NCBI GenBank assembly: GCA_002398825.1
Contig: DHBS01000051.1
Coordinates: 28,422 to 92,421 of the forward strand
Source: Syntrophomonas sp. UBA4922
GTDB taxonomy: Bacteria > Bacillota > Syntrophomonadia > Syntrophomonadales > Syntrophomonadaceae
DNA: 64,000 nucleotides
Direction: 5' to 3'
In this document: piece after piece, positions 54,584 to 63,187 of the stretch
How the letters are laid out: each line of letters opens with the position of its first letter
Position numbering within the stretch: the first letter of the stretch is position 1
Translations under genes and position numbers: made by a program
Notes under the pieces: model-generated
The model's database searches: none
Seen by the model: the letters and a program-made list of their open reading frames with translations, nothing else
What the model was told of the DNA's origin: nothing

Positions 54584-56308
54584 TTGGTAAACATCACAAT
54601 AAACGGAATGAATGTATCCGTTCCCGAAGGCTCAACCATCCTGCAGGCGGCACAGCAAGTCGGTATCCATATTCCTACTCTGTGTTATCACCCTGATCAG
54701 TCCATTAAGGCCAACTGCAGGGTGTGCGTTTGCGAAGTCGAAGGCAACAGACTTCTGCAAGCAGCCTGTTCGGCCCCAGTCTTCGAAGGCATGGTTGTCA
54801 GAACCAATACCCCCAAGGTCTTGGAAGCCCGGAAGACCATTGTAGAGATGATTTTGGCCAATCATCCCCAGGATTGCCTCAACTGCATCAGGAACGGGGC
54901 CTGCGAACTGCAGACCCTGGCTGAGGAATTGATCATTCGCGACAATCCCTTTGAATTGATGATTCGCGGCTATGATAAAGACACCTCCACCCCGTCGCTG
55001 TTCAGGGATCCTGATAAATGCGTCCTATGCCGGCGCTGTATTGAGGCCTGCTCGGTAATCCAGAGCGTAAACGCCTTAGGGATTGAAGGCCGCGGCAACA
55101 ACGCCATGGTGGTCCCTTCGCTGGGCAAAGACCTGATCGACAGCCCATGCGTAATGTGCGGTCAGTGCATTCACGCCTGCCCGGTGGGAGCTATCGGCGA
55201 AATCGAAAATATCGACCAATTCCTGGCCGCGGTGGCCGATCCCGAGACTATTGTGGTCACTCAGATCGCCCCTGCAGTCAGACTCGCCATCGCTGAGGAG
55301 ATTGGCATGGCGACCGGCGAACTTCCCATGGATGTATTCGTAAACGGGCTGCGCCAGATCGGCTTCGACTATGTCTTGCACACCAACTTTACCGCCGACC
55401 TGACCATTCTGGAAGAAGGCAACGAGCTGTTGAAGAGAGTGAAAGAAGGCGGCACCCTGCCCATGTTTACCTCCTGCAGCCCGGGTTGGATCAACTTCTG
55501 TGAAACCTTCTATCCCGACCTGTTGGATAACCTGTCCACCTGCAAATCGCCGCAGCAGATGTTTGGCGCCCTGGTAAAGACCTACTGGGCGGAAAAGATG
55601 AACATCAGCCCTGCCAAGATTTTCAGCGTGTCGATCATGCCCTGTGTGGCCAAAAAGTTTGAGGCGGATCGCCCCGAAATGAGGGACAGCGGCTACAAAG
55701 ATGTGGATATCGTTTTAACCACCCGCGAGATCGGGCGTCTGTTCAGACAGAGCGGCATCGATTTCAACAAGCTGCCCCCGTCAAACTTCGATTCCTGGAT
55801 GGGAGCCTACACCGGCGCTGCGGTTATCTTCGGAGCCTCCGGCGGAGTTATGGAAGCAGCTTTAAGAACGGTTTATGAAGTGGTCACCGGCAACACCCTG
55901 GAAGATGTCAATTTTACTACAATTCGCGGTTTTGACGGCATCAAAGAGGCCACTGTCGATCTGAACGGCCTGGAAGTGAACGTGGCCATCGCCCACAGCC
56001 TTTCCAATGCCCGCAAGCTGATGGATCAAGTGAGGGCCGGAGAGTCGCCCTATCACTTCATCGAGATCATGGCCTGTCCGGGCGGCTGTATCGGCGGCGG
56101 CGGACAGCCCATCACCAAGCGCAATCAGAAGCGCATCGAGCGTATTGATGCCATTTATCTCGAGGACGAGGGGCTGTCCATCAGGAAATCCCATGAAAAT
56201 CCCGAAGTCAAGGTGCTTTACGATGAATTCCTGCATGAGCCGTTGGGACACAAGTCTCATGAACTTCTGCACACCCATTATCACGACAAAAAGAAAAAGT
56301 ACCTCTAA
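54584..56308 (+). CDS. hydA: [FeFe]-hydrogenase catalytic subunit HydA
   Basis: The 574-residue M3-type hydrogenase has an N-terminal [2Fe-2S] domain (Cys near 34-65), a His-ligated cluster (HPQDCLNC...C), two ferredoxin clusters (CVLCRRCIEAC, CVMCGQCIHAC) and the H-cluster domain from about 215. H-cluster loops are L1 TSCSPGW (C298), L2 MPCVAKKFEADR and L3 MACPGGCIGGGGQP. L1 has Ser299 where the usual motif is TSCCPxW. The TTG start follows AAAGGAGGG. The operon hydC-hydB-hydA ends at a strong terminator. Confidence 0.95.
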   Translation: MVNITINGMNVSVPEGSTILQAAQQVGIHIPTLCYHPDQSIKANCRVCVCEVEGNRLLQAACSAPVFEGMVVRTNTPKVLEARKTIVEMILANHPQDCLNCIRNGACELQTLAEELIIRDNPFELMIRGYDKDTSTPSLFRDPDKCVLCRRCIEACSVIQSVNALGIEGRGNNAMVVPSLGKDLIDSPCVMCGQCIHACPVGAIGEIENIDQFLAAVADPETIVVTQIAPAVRLAIAEEIGMATGELPMDVFVNGLRQIGFDYVLHTNFTADLTILEEGNELLKRVKEGGTLPMFTSCSPGWINFCETFYPDLLDNLSTCKSPQQMFGALVKTYWAEKMNISPAKIFSVSIMPCVAKKFEADRPEMRDSGYKDVDIVLTTREIGRLFRQSGIDFNKLPPSNFDSWMGAYTGAAVIFGASGGVMEAALRTVYEVVTGNTLEDVNFTTIRGFDGIKEATVDLNGLEVNVAIAHSLSNARKLMDQVRAGESPYHFIEIMACPGGCIGGGGQPITKRNQKRIERIDAIYLEDEGLSIRKSHENPEVKVLYDEFLHEPLGHKSHELLHTHYHDKKKKYL

Positions 56309-56328
56309 GCAGATCTTATTCGCAATAA

Positions 56329-56366
56329 AAAACCGTGTCGCGGAGAATGCCTGCGACACGGTTTTT
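56329..56366 (+). terminator. Strong terminator after hydA
   Basis: AAAACCGTGTCGC (56329-56341) and GCGACACGGTTTT (56353-56365) pair perfectly over 13 bases, with T-rich sequence on both sides. It can serve hydA and the convergent gene. Confidence 0.9.
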
Positions 56367-56401
56367 ACTTGTCTGGTGGCGGGCATGACTTCTGATACAA
56401 T

Positions 56402-56938
56402 CTATATGGCCAGGCCGGCTGCTTGAAAAGTTGCCAAAAGATCCTGGCTGCCAGGCAGGTTGGCAACGTCCAGGCCGGTATAAGGCAGCCCCGCGGCTTC
56501 CAGGGCCCGCAGGGTAAAACGGTCGCCGGCCGATTTCTTTCTGGCCTCGCTGGGATTGCCGGCAAATACCACCAGCAATGGCTCCAGATTATTACTGGCA
56601 CAGATGACGAAATCGACCCGGCGGTCTTTAACCCTCTCCAAATATTCCTGGCGGCGCGGGGTGTCGGCAGGCATCGACAGCAGATCAGCCAGCCGCACCT
56701 TGGGAAATACTACATAGCGGTCATCCAGGGTTTCGGATATCAGGCGGAAACCTGACAGTTCGCGCGCATTGAGAATGAAATCACGCTTACGGTAAGGCAT
56801 ATCGTTGAGGTCAACCCAGGCGTTGCTCAAATCTATGACTTTGCCCTCCCGTTTGGTTTTGACCTGCTGCTCTTTATAAGCGTCCCAGGCAAATTTGGCG
56901 ACAACTGCTATGATCAATAAAGCCAGTAACTGTCCCAA
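56402..56938 (-). CDS. DUF2726-type membrane-anchored protein
   Basis: The 178-residue protein starts with one membrane helix (about 3-18) and then carries a cytoplasmic domain of the DUF2726 or similar nuclease-like class, with VVFPKVRLADLL and VDFVICASNNLEPLLVV. The last two segments resemble PD-(D/E)XK strands, so a nuclease-like fold is possible but unproven. TTG at 56938 has GGAGG at eight bases; an upstream in-frame GTG at 56947 overlaps that site. Confidence 0.65.
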   Translation of the reverse strand: MGQLLALLIIAVVAKFAWDAYKEQQVKTKREGKVIDLSNAWVDLNDMPYRKRDFILNARELSGFRLISETLDDRYVVFPKVRLADLLSMPADTPRRQEYLERVKDRRVDFVICASNNLEPLLVVFAGNPSEARKKSAGDRFTLRALEAAGLPYTGLDVANLPGSQDLLATFQAAGLAI

Positions 56939-57224
56939 AATTACCACCTCCCGGGCAGAATGTTGTAAAATATTGCCATAACCTGTTGCGTTATCACTTT
57001 ATTGTTAGAAAAAAGTGCTGTTAATTATTCCAGGGAGATCAAGCCCTGGTTTGGGGTATACGTCTGTTGGGGGCATCGATATGGGCTGGCAGGATCTTAA
57101 TGCCTGCATTAATTTTATTAATTATATTACTATTATATACTGATAACTGCCATGATTTGCTCTGATACTATTTATTATTAAAAAATCATCGCTCCTAGTT
57201 TTATTTTTGGAGGAAACCTTGCCC

Positions 57225-57965
57225 ATGCTGGCTATTATAATCTTGTTGGGTCTGTTCATCGGGAGCTTTTTAAATGTCTGCATCTGGCGTTTGCCGCGGG
57301 CTCAGTCTACAGTCTGGCCGGGATCTTATTGCCCGGTCTGCGGGCATGACCTGCAGGCCGGCGATTTGATACCGCTATTGAGCTTTGTGCTCCGGCGGGG
57401 TTCTTGCCGGTATTGCGGCCAGGCCATCGCCTGGAGGTATCCGCTTGTCGAAGCTGGCACTGCGCTGGGCATGGCGGCACTATACGCCCATTCGGGATGG
57501 GGCTGGCAGTTCTTGCAAGATGCCTTATTATTCTGCGGACTGCTTGTGGCCTCTGCCATTGATATGGAACTGCGGATTATACCCAACCGGCTTTTAACAT
57601 TTATGACCCTGGCTTTTTTAATGCTGTGTTTGCTGTTTTCACCAGAGCGGTTTTGGCCTGCGTTTTGGGGCGCATTGAGTGCCGGGCTCCTGCTGTTGGC
57701 GCCAGCTCTTCTGTATCCGGGCGGCATGGGGGGAGGGGATATAAAAATGGCGGCAGTGATCGGCCTTTATCTGGGCTGGCCTTCCTCCTTGCTGGCCATA
57801 TTTTTGGGGATATTAATAGGCGCGGCAGCCGGCCTGGGATGGATGGTGAGACAGCATAAAGATCTCAAAGCCGCGATTCCATTGGGGCCATTCCTGAGCC
57901 TGGGGGCTATGCTGACCCTCTTGTGGGGGGAACAGATCCTGGCCTGGTACAAGCAGTTTTATTAA
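57225..57965 (+). CDS. Prepilin peptidase (type IV pilin/ComC family, A24)
   Basis: The enzyme cleaves the leader of type IV pilins and usually methylates the new N-terminus. The GSFLNVCIWRLP start, the zinc-binding CPVC...CRYC (methylase domain), and the two catalytic aspartates in ASAIDMELRIIPN and GGMGGGDIKMA are present. Eight transmembrane helices are predicted. ATG at 57225 is chosen, with GGAGG 11 bases upstream; TTG at 57219 is closer to that site and possible. No pilin genes lie nearby. The 286-bp gap upstream contains a CCAGGG hairpin and AT-rich sequence. Confidence 0.9.
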   Translation: MLAIIILLGLFIGSFLNVCIWRLPRAQSTVWPGSYCPVCGHDLQAGDLIPLLSFVLRRGSCRYCGQAIAWRYPLVEAGTALGMAALYAHSGWGWQFLQDALLFCGLLVASAIDMELRIIPNRLLTFMTLAFLMLCLLFSPERFWPAFWGALSAGLLLLAPALLYPGGMGGGDIKMAAVIGLYLGWPSSLLAIFLGILIGAAAGLGWMVRQHKDLKAAIPLGPFLSLGAMLTLLWGEQILAWYKQFY

Positions 57966-58086
57966 CCTGTATCAGGAGAATCAGGCTTTCATATAGAATG
58001 CTTTCAGTATAAAATGAAGAACAAGCCCTGTTAGGCAGGCCGCTTCGCCCGGCCAGCCCGGGAGCATCAATAAGGAGATGGATTAA

Positions 58087-59586
58087 GTGCAATATCAGAG
58101 CAGCCGGGGAAACAGCCCCAGCGTAACGGCCGCTCAGGCCATTATAAACGGCATCGCACCGGATGGCGGCCTGTACATACCGGATAAGATACCCTCATTG
58201 AGTAAAGAGGATTTTATAAATTGGATCGACCTGCCCTATCAAGGCCGGGCGCAAACTGTTCTGCAGCAATATCTGACCGATTTCAGCCCCGCAGAGGTGT
58301 CAGACTGCATTAAGGCCGCTTATAACCAGCGCAACTTCGACAGTGCCCAGATCGCGCCCCTTATAGAATTATCGCCCCGGCTGCACATGCTGGAACTGTG
58401 GCACGGCCCCACCAGCGCCTTCAAGGACATGGCCCTGCAGATACTGCCGCATCTGCTGACAACAAGTATGAAAAAGACCGGAGAGAATAATCAGATCGTT
58501 ATCCTGGTGGCCACTTCCGGAGATACCGGCAAAGCGGCCCTGGAGGGATTCAGGGATGTAGCCGGGACACAGATCGTGGTGTTTTATCCCGCTCAGGGGG
58601 TCAGCCAGGTGCAGCGCCTGCAGATGGTCACCCAAGCCGGGGAGAATGTAAACGTAGCAGGTGTTACCGGTAACTTTGACGATGCGCAGAACGGGGTCAA
58701 GAAAATTTTTGGCGATCAGGACTTCATCGGCCGTTTGGCCGGGAATAATTTGAAGATGTCGTCGGCCAACTCCATAAACTGGGGCCGGCTGTTGCCGCAA
58801 ATCGTATACTACTTATCCGCCTATGCCGATCTGCTGCGGGAAGGGCGCATTGAATACGGGGAAGCGGTTAATATCGTAGTGCCGACCGGCAACTTCGGCA
58901 ACATTCTGGCGGCCTTTTACGCGCGGCAAATGGGGCTGCCGGTGGGGCGTTTGATCTGTGCCGCCAATGCCAATAATATTCTGACCGACTTTATAAACAG
59001 CGGGGTCTATGACCGCAACCGCCCCTTTTATAAAACCATATCCCCTTCCATGGATATTCTGATCTCTTCCAATCTGGAGCGGCTTCTGGCCGAGGTCAGC
59101 GGGCATGATTTTCAGCAGGTAAACGCATGGATGAAACAGCTTTCCGCAGCCGGGCGCTATGAGGTCAGCGGCCTGGTGCGGGATAAAATACAAGAATTGT
59201 TCTGGTCTGATTTCGGGGATGATCGCCAGACCATCGCGACCATCCGCAAGACCTGGGATACGTATCAATACCTGGCGGACACGCACACCGCGGTGGCCTT
59301 GTGCGTTTATGACCGTTATCGGGAGAAGACCGGGGATAATCGCACCACCATCATAGCCTCAACCGCCAGCCCCTTCAAGTTTGGCAGCAGCGTGGCCGAG
59401 GCCATTCTCCCCGAAGCCATCCGGGCCGGCAAAGATGAATTCAGCTTGATCCGCTTCCTGTCTGAATGGACCGGAAGCGAGGTTCCCCAAGGCATACGAG
59501 ACCTGGATAAGCGTCCGGTCTTGCACGACACCACCACCAGCCCGGCCGATATGCAAAACACCGTGGCCAGGTTCCTCAAGCTGTAA
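58087..59586 (+). CDS. thrC: Threonine synthase
   Basis: ThrC converts O-phosphohomoserine to threonine with PLP. The PLP lysine is in SAFKDMALQILP near residue 117, and SGDTGKAALEGF and VPTGNFGNILAA bind phosphate and cofactor. The N-terminal NSPSVTAAQAIINGIAPDGGLYIP segment is typical of the 490-residue class. The GTG start has AAGGAGATG at nine bases. Element copy B starts about 50 bp after the stop. Confidence 0.94.
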   Translation: MQYQSSRGNSPSVTAAQAIINGIAPDGGLYIPDKIPSLSKEDFINWIDLPYQGRAQTVLQQYLTDFSPAEVSDCIKAAYNQRNFDSAQIAPLIELSPRLHMLELWHGPTSAFKDMALQILPHLLTTSMKKTGENNQIVILVATSGDTGKAALEGFRDVAGTQIVVFYPAQGVSQVQRLQMVTQAGENVNVAGVTGNFDDAQNGVKKIFGDQDFIGRLAGNNLKMSSANSINWGRLLPQIVYYLSAYADLLREGRIEYGEAVNIVVPTGNFGNILAAFYARQMGLPVGRLICAANANNILTDFINSGVYDRNRPFYKTISPSMDILISSNLERLLAEVSGHDFQQVNAWMKQLSAAGRYEVSGLVRDKIQELFWSDFGDDRQTIATIRKTWDTYQYLADTHTAVALCVYDRYREKTGDNRTTIIASTASPFKFGSSVAEAILPEAIRAGKDEFSLIRFLSEWTGSEVPQGIRDLDKRPVLHDTTTSPADMQNTVARFLKL

Positions 59587-59638
59587 ATATTGGGACGAGG
59601 ACGAAAGCAGGCACAGGCAGGCAAAATAACCGTCAGAT

Positions 59639-59799
59639 TGTGAAAACTATCTGTGGTTTTCAATCGCCCCACTTACAGCCGATTTTTGGCTTTTATTTGG
59701 GGCGGAGGCTAGTCTGTTGACCGGAACAACTCGTTCCTCTCCCGCTTTGGAGAATTCAATCGCCAATTTAGGGACTTTTCACACCGCCTGCCGTCCCCG
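59639..59799 (+). repeat. Dispersed intergenic element, copy B (about 160 bp)
   Basis: This is the second copy of the element described at 50128-50287, here on the plus strand in the gap between thrC and the convergent phosphoglycerate mutase gene. It folds into TGAAAAC/GTTTTCA, then CGCCCCA...TGGGGCG enclosing AGCC-GATTTTT-GGCT, and ends in CCTGCCGTCCCCG. The middle 20-25 bases differ fully from copy A, while the stems and flanking blocks are kept. Confidence 0.8.
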
Positions 59800-59823
59800 T
59801 GCCTGGCTGTGTACTTTTACTGC

Positions 59824-61032
59824 TCAGCCTTTGATGAAATAGTCCATAACCTGGTGTCCGGCCGGGAAATGGCGGCCTTCTCGGGCGGACTCCTCGTCGT
59901 AGCGGCCTATTCCGCCTATCACCGGGTTGTTCTTGTCAAATATCATATAAGGAACCATCCCGCTGCTGTGGGTTCTAATCGACAGCGGGGTGGGATGATC
60001 GGGTATGATCATCACCCGCAGGTCGTCGAATTTATCCAGTTCGGAGCGCAGCAGGCCCACCACTTCTTTGTCGATCTGTTCAATGCTCCACAATTTGGCT
60101 TTCAAGTTGCCCTGATGGCCGGCTTCGTCCGGAGATTCAATATGCATATATACAAAGTCCTGCCCGCCCAGGAGCTCATTTAAAGCAGCCCGGGCTTTGC
60201 CGGCGAAATTGGTCTCAACTGCGCCGGTTGCACCGGGTACGGCCACCGGACGCAGCCCGGCACAAATTCCCAGGCCTTTGACCAGATCGACGGCGGCCAC
60301 CACAGATCCCTGTAATCCGTATTTATCGGCAAAACTATCTAAAGCCGGCTTTTTGCCCTGCCCCCAGAACCAGGCGGAAAGCGCCGGGTTTTTTCCCTGT
60401 CGGCGACGCTCAATATTAACCGGATGATTTTCCAATAAGACCAGGCTTCTTTCCATCAGCTCGAGCAAGGCTGTGCTGTCTTTGCCCTGAGGCAGATAGT
60501 CTTTCACCACTCTGCCCGAGATATCATGGGGCGGGGTCAATTCCATTATCCGCTCATGCCCGTCTTTCCACAGCAAGAGGTGGCGGTAGCTTATCCCGGG
60601 ATGGAAGCTCAATTGGTCATTTCCCAGCTCGCCTTGTAAGAAGCCAATCAACTGCCTGGATTCCTCAGTGCTGATTTCTCCGGCGCTGTAATCGACCATT
60701 GTACGGTGTGCGTAGCAAGAGCCCTCGGACAATGTGACCAGATTGCAGCGTAGCGCCAGGTCAGTATCGCTCATGGAAACACCCATACTGACTGCTTCTA
60801 TAGGGCTGCGGCCGGTATAGTAAAGCCTGGGATCATAACCCAGAACCGACAAATTGGCGACGTCGCTCCCTGGCGGGAAACTCTGGGGAATGGTCTGCGC
60901 GGTTCCGATCACAGCGGTTTTAGCCAGAAAATCTATATTCGGCGTTTGCGCATACTGCAGAGGGGTTGTATTGTCCAGTGCTTCGATCGGCTCGTCAGCC
61001 ATCCCATCGGCCAGGATGAGCAGGTATTTCAT
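59824..61032 (-). CDS. apgM: Cofactor-independent phosphoglycerate mutase, archaeal type (ApgM)
   Basis: The enzyme interconverts 3- and 2-phosphoglycerate with two metal ions in an alkaline-phosphatase fold. ILADGMADEP holds the first metal ligand, GSDVANLSVLGYDP the nucleophilic Ser region, and HIESPDEAGHQGN and IIPDHPTP the remaining ligands. Length (402) fits ApgM rather than the 510-residue GpmI. ATG at 61032 has GCGAGGAGG upstream. Confidence 0.92.
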   Translation of the reverse strand: MKYLLILADGMADEPIEALDNTTPLQYAQTPNIDFLAKTAVIGTAQTIPQSFPPGSDVANLSVLGYDPRLYYTGRSPIEAVSMGVSMSDTDLALRCNLVTLSEGSCYAHRTMVDYSAGEISTEESRQLIGFLQGELGNDQLSFHPGISYRHLLLWKDGHERIMELTPPHDISGRVVKDYLPQGKDSTALLELMERSLVLLENHPVNIERRRQGKNPALSAWFWGQGKKPALDSFADKYGLQGSVVAAVDLVKGLGICAGLRPVAVPGATGAVETNFAGKARAALNELLGGQDFVYMHIESPDEAGHQGNLKAKLWSIEQIDKEVVGLLRSELDKFDDLRVMIIPDHPTPLSIRTHSSGMVPYMIFDKNNPVIGGIGRYDEESAREGRHFPAGHQVMDYFIKG

Positions 61033-61198
61033 ATTGTTTCCTCCTCGCAATGATTAGAATCAGTATAGCATCTCCGGGCCGGGATGATAAGACGCCCGCC
61101 AGCGCCAATCATTATGAACGGCCGGCTCCAGCTGGAATTGCTATATAATGGCACGACCCTTATAATTAACTTAGAAGCAGTAAAAAGGAGGCGTTATC

Positions 61199-61885
61199 AT
61201 GGGCAGCAAATTTTGGGATTCCTATCCGCTGGTTGTAGAAGGCATGCTGCAAGCCCTGCCGCCGGGTTTCACATTTTACCTCTCCAATCTGGAAAAAGTG
61301 ATCTTTAAGGCTCCGGCCGATTCCGTTCCGGGAGTAAAAGTAGGGGAGCCTTATGTACCCCATGGACCCTCCGGAACCGCCATTCGCACCGAGCAAGTGG
61401 TGGCTATGGAATTGGATCTCAGCTACTACGGAGAACCTATAAAGGTATTTGCCGCTCCGATATTTGACGACGACCAACCGGACTTGCTATTGGGCGCCTT
61501 CGCCATGTCACTGAGCCGCGACAGCGCCTTTTCCCTGCGCAAACTGGCCAACACCTATCAAGTGGGGACGGCCGAGATGGGCATCGCCCTGAAAAGGCTG
61601 GCAATGGAAAGCCACGATGTGAAAATCAACAACGCCGTGCTCTACAAGCATATCCAGAACGTCCAGCAATCCCTGCATCAGATAGAGGACAGCGGCCCCC
61701 TCTGTGAGGAAACCGGCAATGCCTTACAGGCCATAAGAGCAGATTTGGATATGATCATGTCTGAATCACAGGCAATCGTGCAGCGCAGCGATCAGCAGGC
61801 CAGCTTGATGCAGGTCTTAAGCAACCGGATCAAAGAGCTGACCGAAACCATAGAAGAATTAAATCGCATCGCCCATGAGATCTAA
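61199..61885 (+). CDS. Soluble sensor-domain protein with coiled coil (chemoreceptor-like N-terminus)
   Basis: This 228-residue protein resembles the PAS-like sensory domain of soluble clostridial methyl-accepting proteins (LEKVIFKAP, IRTEQVV, AAPIFDDD...LLLGAFAMSLSRD; residues 1-115). A long coiled coil follows (about 125-228). The chemoreceptor signalling tip (an IAxQTNLLALNAAIEAARAGE-like stretch) is absent, so it cannot signal to CheA in the usual way. It may be a stand-alone sensor or a scaffold. The ATG follows AAAAAGGAGG. Confidence 0.7.
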   Translation: MGSKFWDSYPLVVEGMLQALPPGFTFYLSNLEKVIFKAPADSVPGVKVGEPYVPHGPSGTAIRTEQVVAMELDLSYYGEPIKVFAAPIFDDDQPDLLLGAFAMSLSRDSAFSLRKLANTYQVGTAEMGIALKRLAMESHDVKINNAVLYKHIQNVQQSLHQIEDSGPLCEETGNALQAIRADLDMIMSESQAIVQRSDQQASLMQVLSNRIKELTETIEELNRIAHEI

Positions 61886-61897
61886 CCGCAGGAAGTC

Positions 61898-62026
61898 ATG
61901 CGGGACAAGTAATGTTCCGCATACCCTATGGGACGCAAATCGCCCGGTAGCAAGGCCGCGAAATGCCTGAGCGGTTAGATGATCCGTCAATCACATCGCC
62001 GGGAAAGCGCTCGGCGATTTCCTTTT
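61898..62026 (+). other. Structured gene-free stretch with two hairpins; candidate small RNA
   Basis: A 10-bp hairpin (61898-61907 with 61913-61922) opens the stretch. GCCGC/GCGGT-type pairing lies in the middle, and a 7-bp stem (61995-62001 with 62012-62018) followed by TTTCCTTTT closes it, like a terminator. The segment GGGACGCAAA superficially recalls a cyclic-di-GMP riboswitch, but the rest of that consensus is missing. The remaining gap to 62314 shows imperfect tandem repeats (62060-62088 and 62111-62133) and no recognised gene. Confidence 0.35.
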
Positions 62027-62087
62027 CAAGAAGACCACTTAATTGCGGCTGGCGATTCTTTATCACAAACATAAACGAGTTTTCCAT
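61926..62087 (-). CDS. Doubtful 53-codon frame opposite the structured stretch
   Basis: The minus strand holds an open frame of 53 codons whose translation looks protein-like in the middle (LLEKEIAERFPGDVIDG). It has no Shine-Dalgarno and no known relative. It overlaps the hairpins above, so at most one of the two readings is right. Confidence 0.2.
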   Translation of the reverse strand: MENSFMFVIKNRQPQLSGLLEKEIAERFPGDVIDGSSNRSGISRPCYRAICVP

Positions 62088-62314
62088 CGCACGTATTCTT
62101 GCGTGGCTTTTTTATCATAAACGTATTTTCCATAACCGAACTGTCTGAACTTGAATTAACGAGATTGTTTTCGTCCATAGGCAAAACACTGTCAGGAAAG
62201 ACCCGCCATGCGGTTTCTGTCCCGGGCGGTGACATTTAAGTCAATCAAATGCACCAGTTAGGTTATAGGCATGAGTTAGGGCGCATACTGTTAGCAGAGT
62301 AAAGGAGGGATAAG

Positions 62315-63184
62315 ATGCGGCATGCAGATTATGATGTGGTAGTTTTAGGCTGTGGACCGGCCGGCTTATCGGCCGCCGTCAACGCCACCATCCGCAACAA
62401 AAAGGTTCTGGTCATCGGGGGAGACCCCTGCAGCCCGCCTATGCACAAGGCGCAGAAGATCGACAACTACTTGGGGCTGCCCGCCACCAGCGGCGCCGAA
62501 CTCTTGAAGCGCTTCATGGATCACGCCCAGGCCATGGATATAGAAATCGTCAACGGCAAAGTGGACTTGATCAATGACACCGGAGCGGGCTACCAACTCC
62601 TGCTGCAGGATGAATTTATCAACAGCAAAACCATCATTATAGCCACCGGGGTTCCCTACAAAAGCACCCTGCCCCGGGAAGAAGAACTGCTGGGCAAGGG
62701 ACTGGGCTATTGCGCCACCTGCGACGGTCCGCTGTACCGGGATAAAACCGTGATGCTCATCTCCCATAATGAGGAGGGGGAAAACGAAGCCGATTTCATG
62801 GTGCAAATCTGCCGTAATGTCTATTATGTGCCCCTGTATAAAAAGGTTGGAACCATGGATGCCCGTGTTAAGGTTTTGCAGGAAAGACCGCGAGAGATCG
62901 TAGGGGAAAACGAAGTAACCGGGGTGCGCATGACCAATGATCAGGTCATCCCGGTCGACGGGCTGTTCATCCTGGGGGGCGAAACTTCGCCCAGCCGGCT
63001 GGTGCCGGGATTGGAGATGGAAGACCGCCACATAAAGGTAAACCGCAAACAGGAAACCAATCTTCACGGCGTTCTGGCCGCCGGCGACTGCACCGGCAAG
63101 CCCTATCAGGTGGCTAAATCAATCGGGGAAGGGCAGGTGGCCGGGCTGCAGGCCAGCCTGTTGGCATCCCAGGCCCGGCCGTAG
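62315..63184 (+). CDS. Thioredoxin-reductase-like flavoprotein lacking NADPH motifs (FFTR-like)
   Basis: This 289-residue protein has the FAD motif GCGPAG (13-18) and the redox pair C133-x-x-C136 (GYCATCDGPLYRDK). It ends with LAAGDCTGKPYQVAKSIGEGQVA, as in thioredoxin reductases. The second nucleotide site is degraded: the usual GxGxxA stretch reads LISHNEEGENEADF, and the HRRxxxRA motif is replaced by PLYKKVGTMDARV. This is the pattern of ferredoxin-linked or pyridine-nucleotide-independent reductases known from Clostridium. Electron donor (ferredoxin or other) is inferred. ATG follows AAAGGAGGG. Confidence 0.82.
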   Translation: MRHADYDVVVLGCGPAGLSAAVNATIRNKKVLVIGGDPCSPPMHKAQKIDNYLGLPATSGAELLKRFMDHAQAMDIEIVNGKVDLINDTGAGYQLLLQDEFINSKTIIIATGVPYKSTLPREEELLGKGLGYCATCDGPLYRDKTVMLISHNEEGENEADFMVQICRNVYYVPLYKKVGTMDARVKVLQERPREIVGENEVTGVRMTNDQVIPVDGLFILGGETSPSRLVPGLEMEDRHIKVNRKQETNLHGVLAAGDCTGKPYQVAKSIGEGQVAGLQASLLASQARP

Positions 63185-63187
63185 GGT

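Noticed and set aside
61920..61960. Cyclic-di-GMP-I riboswitch (GGGACGCAAA segment)
   Set aside because: Only the ten-base core resembles the consensus. The GCAAACC and GAAA tetraloop/receptor parts are missing, and no matching gene follows.
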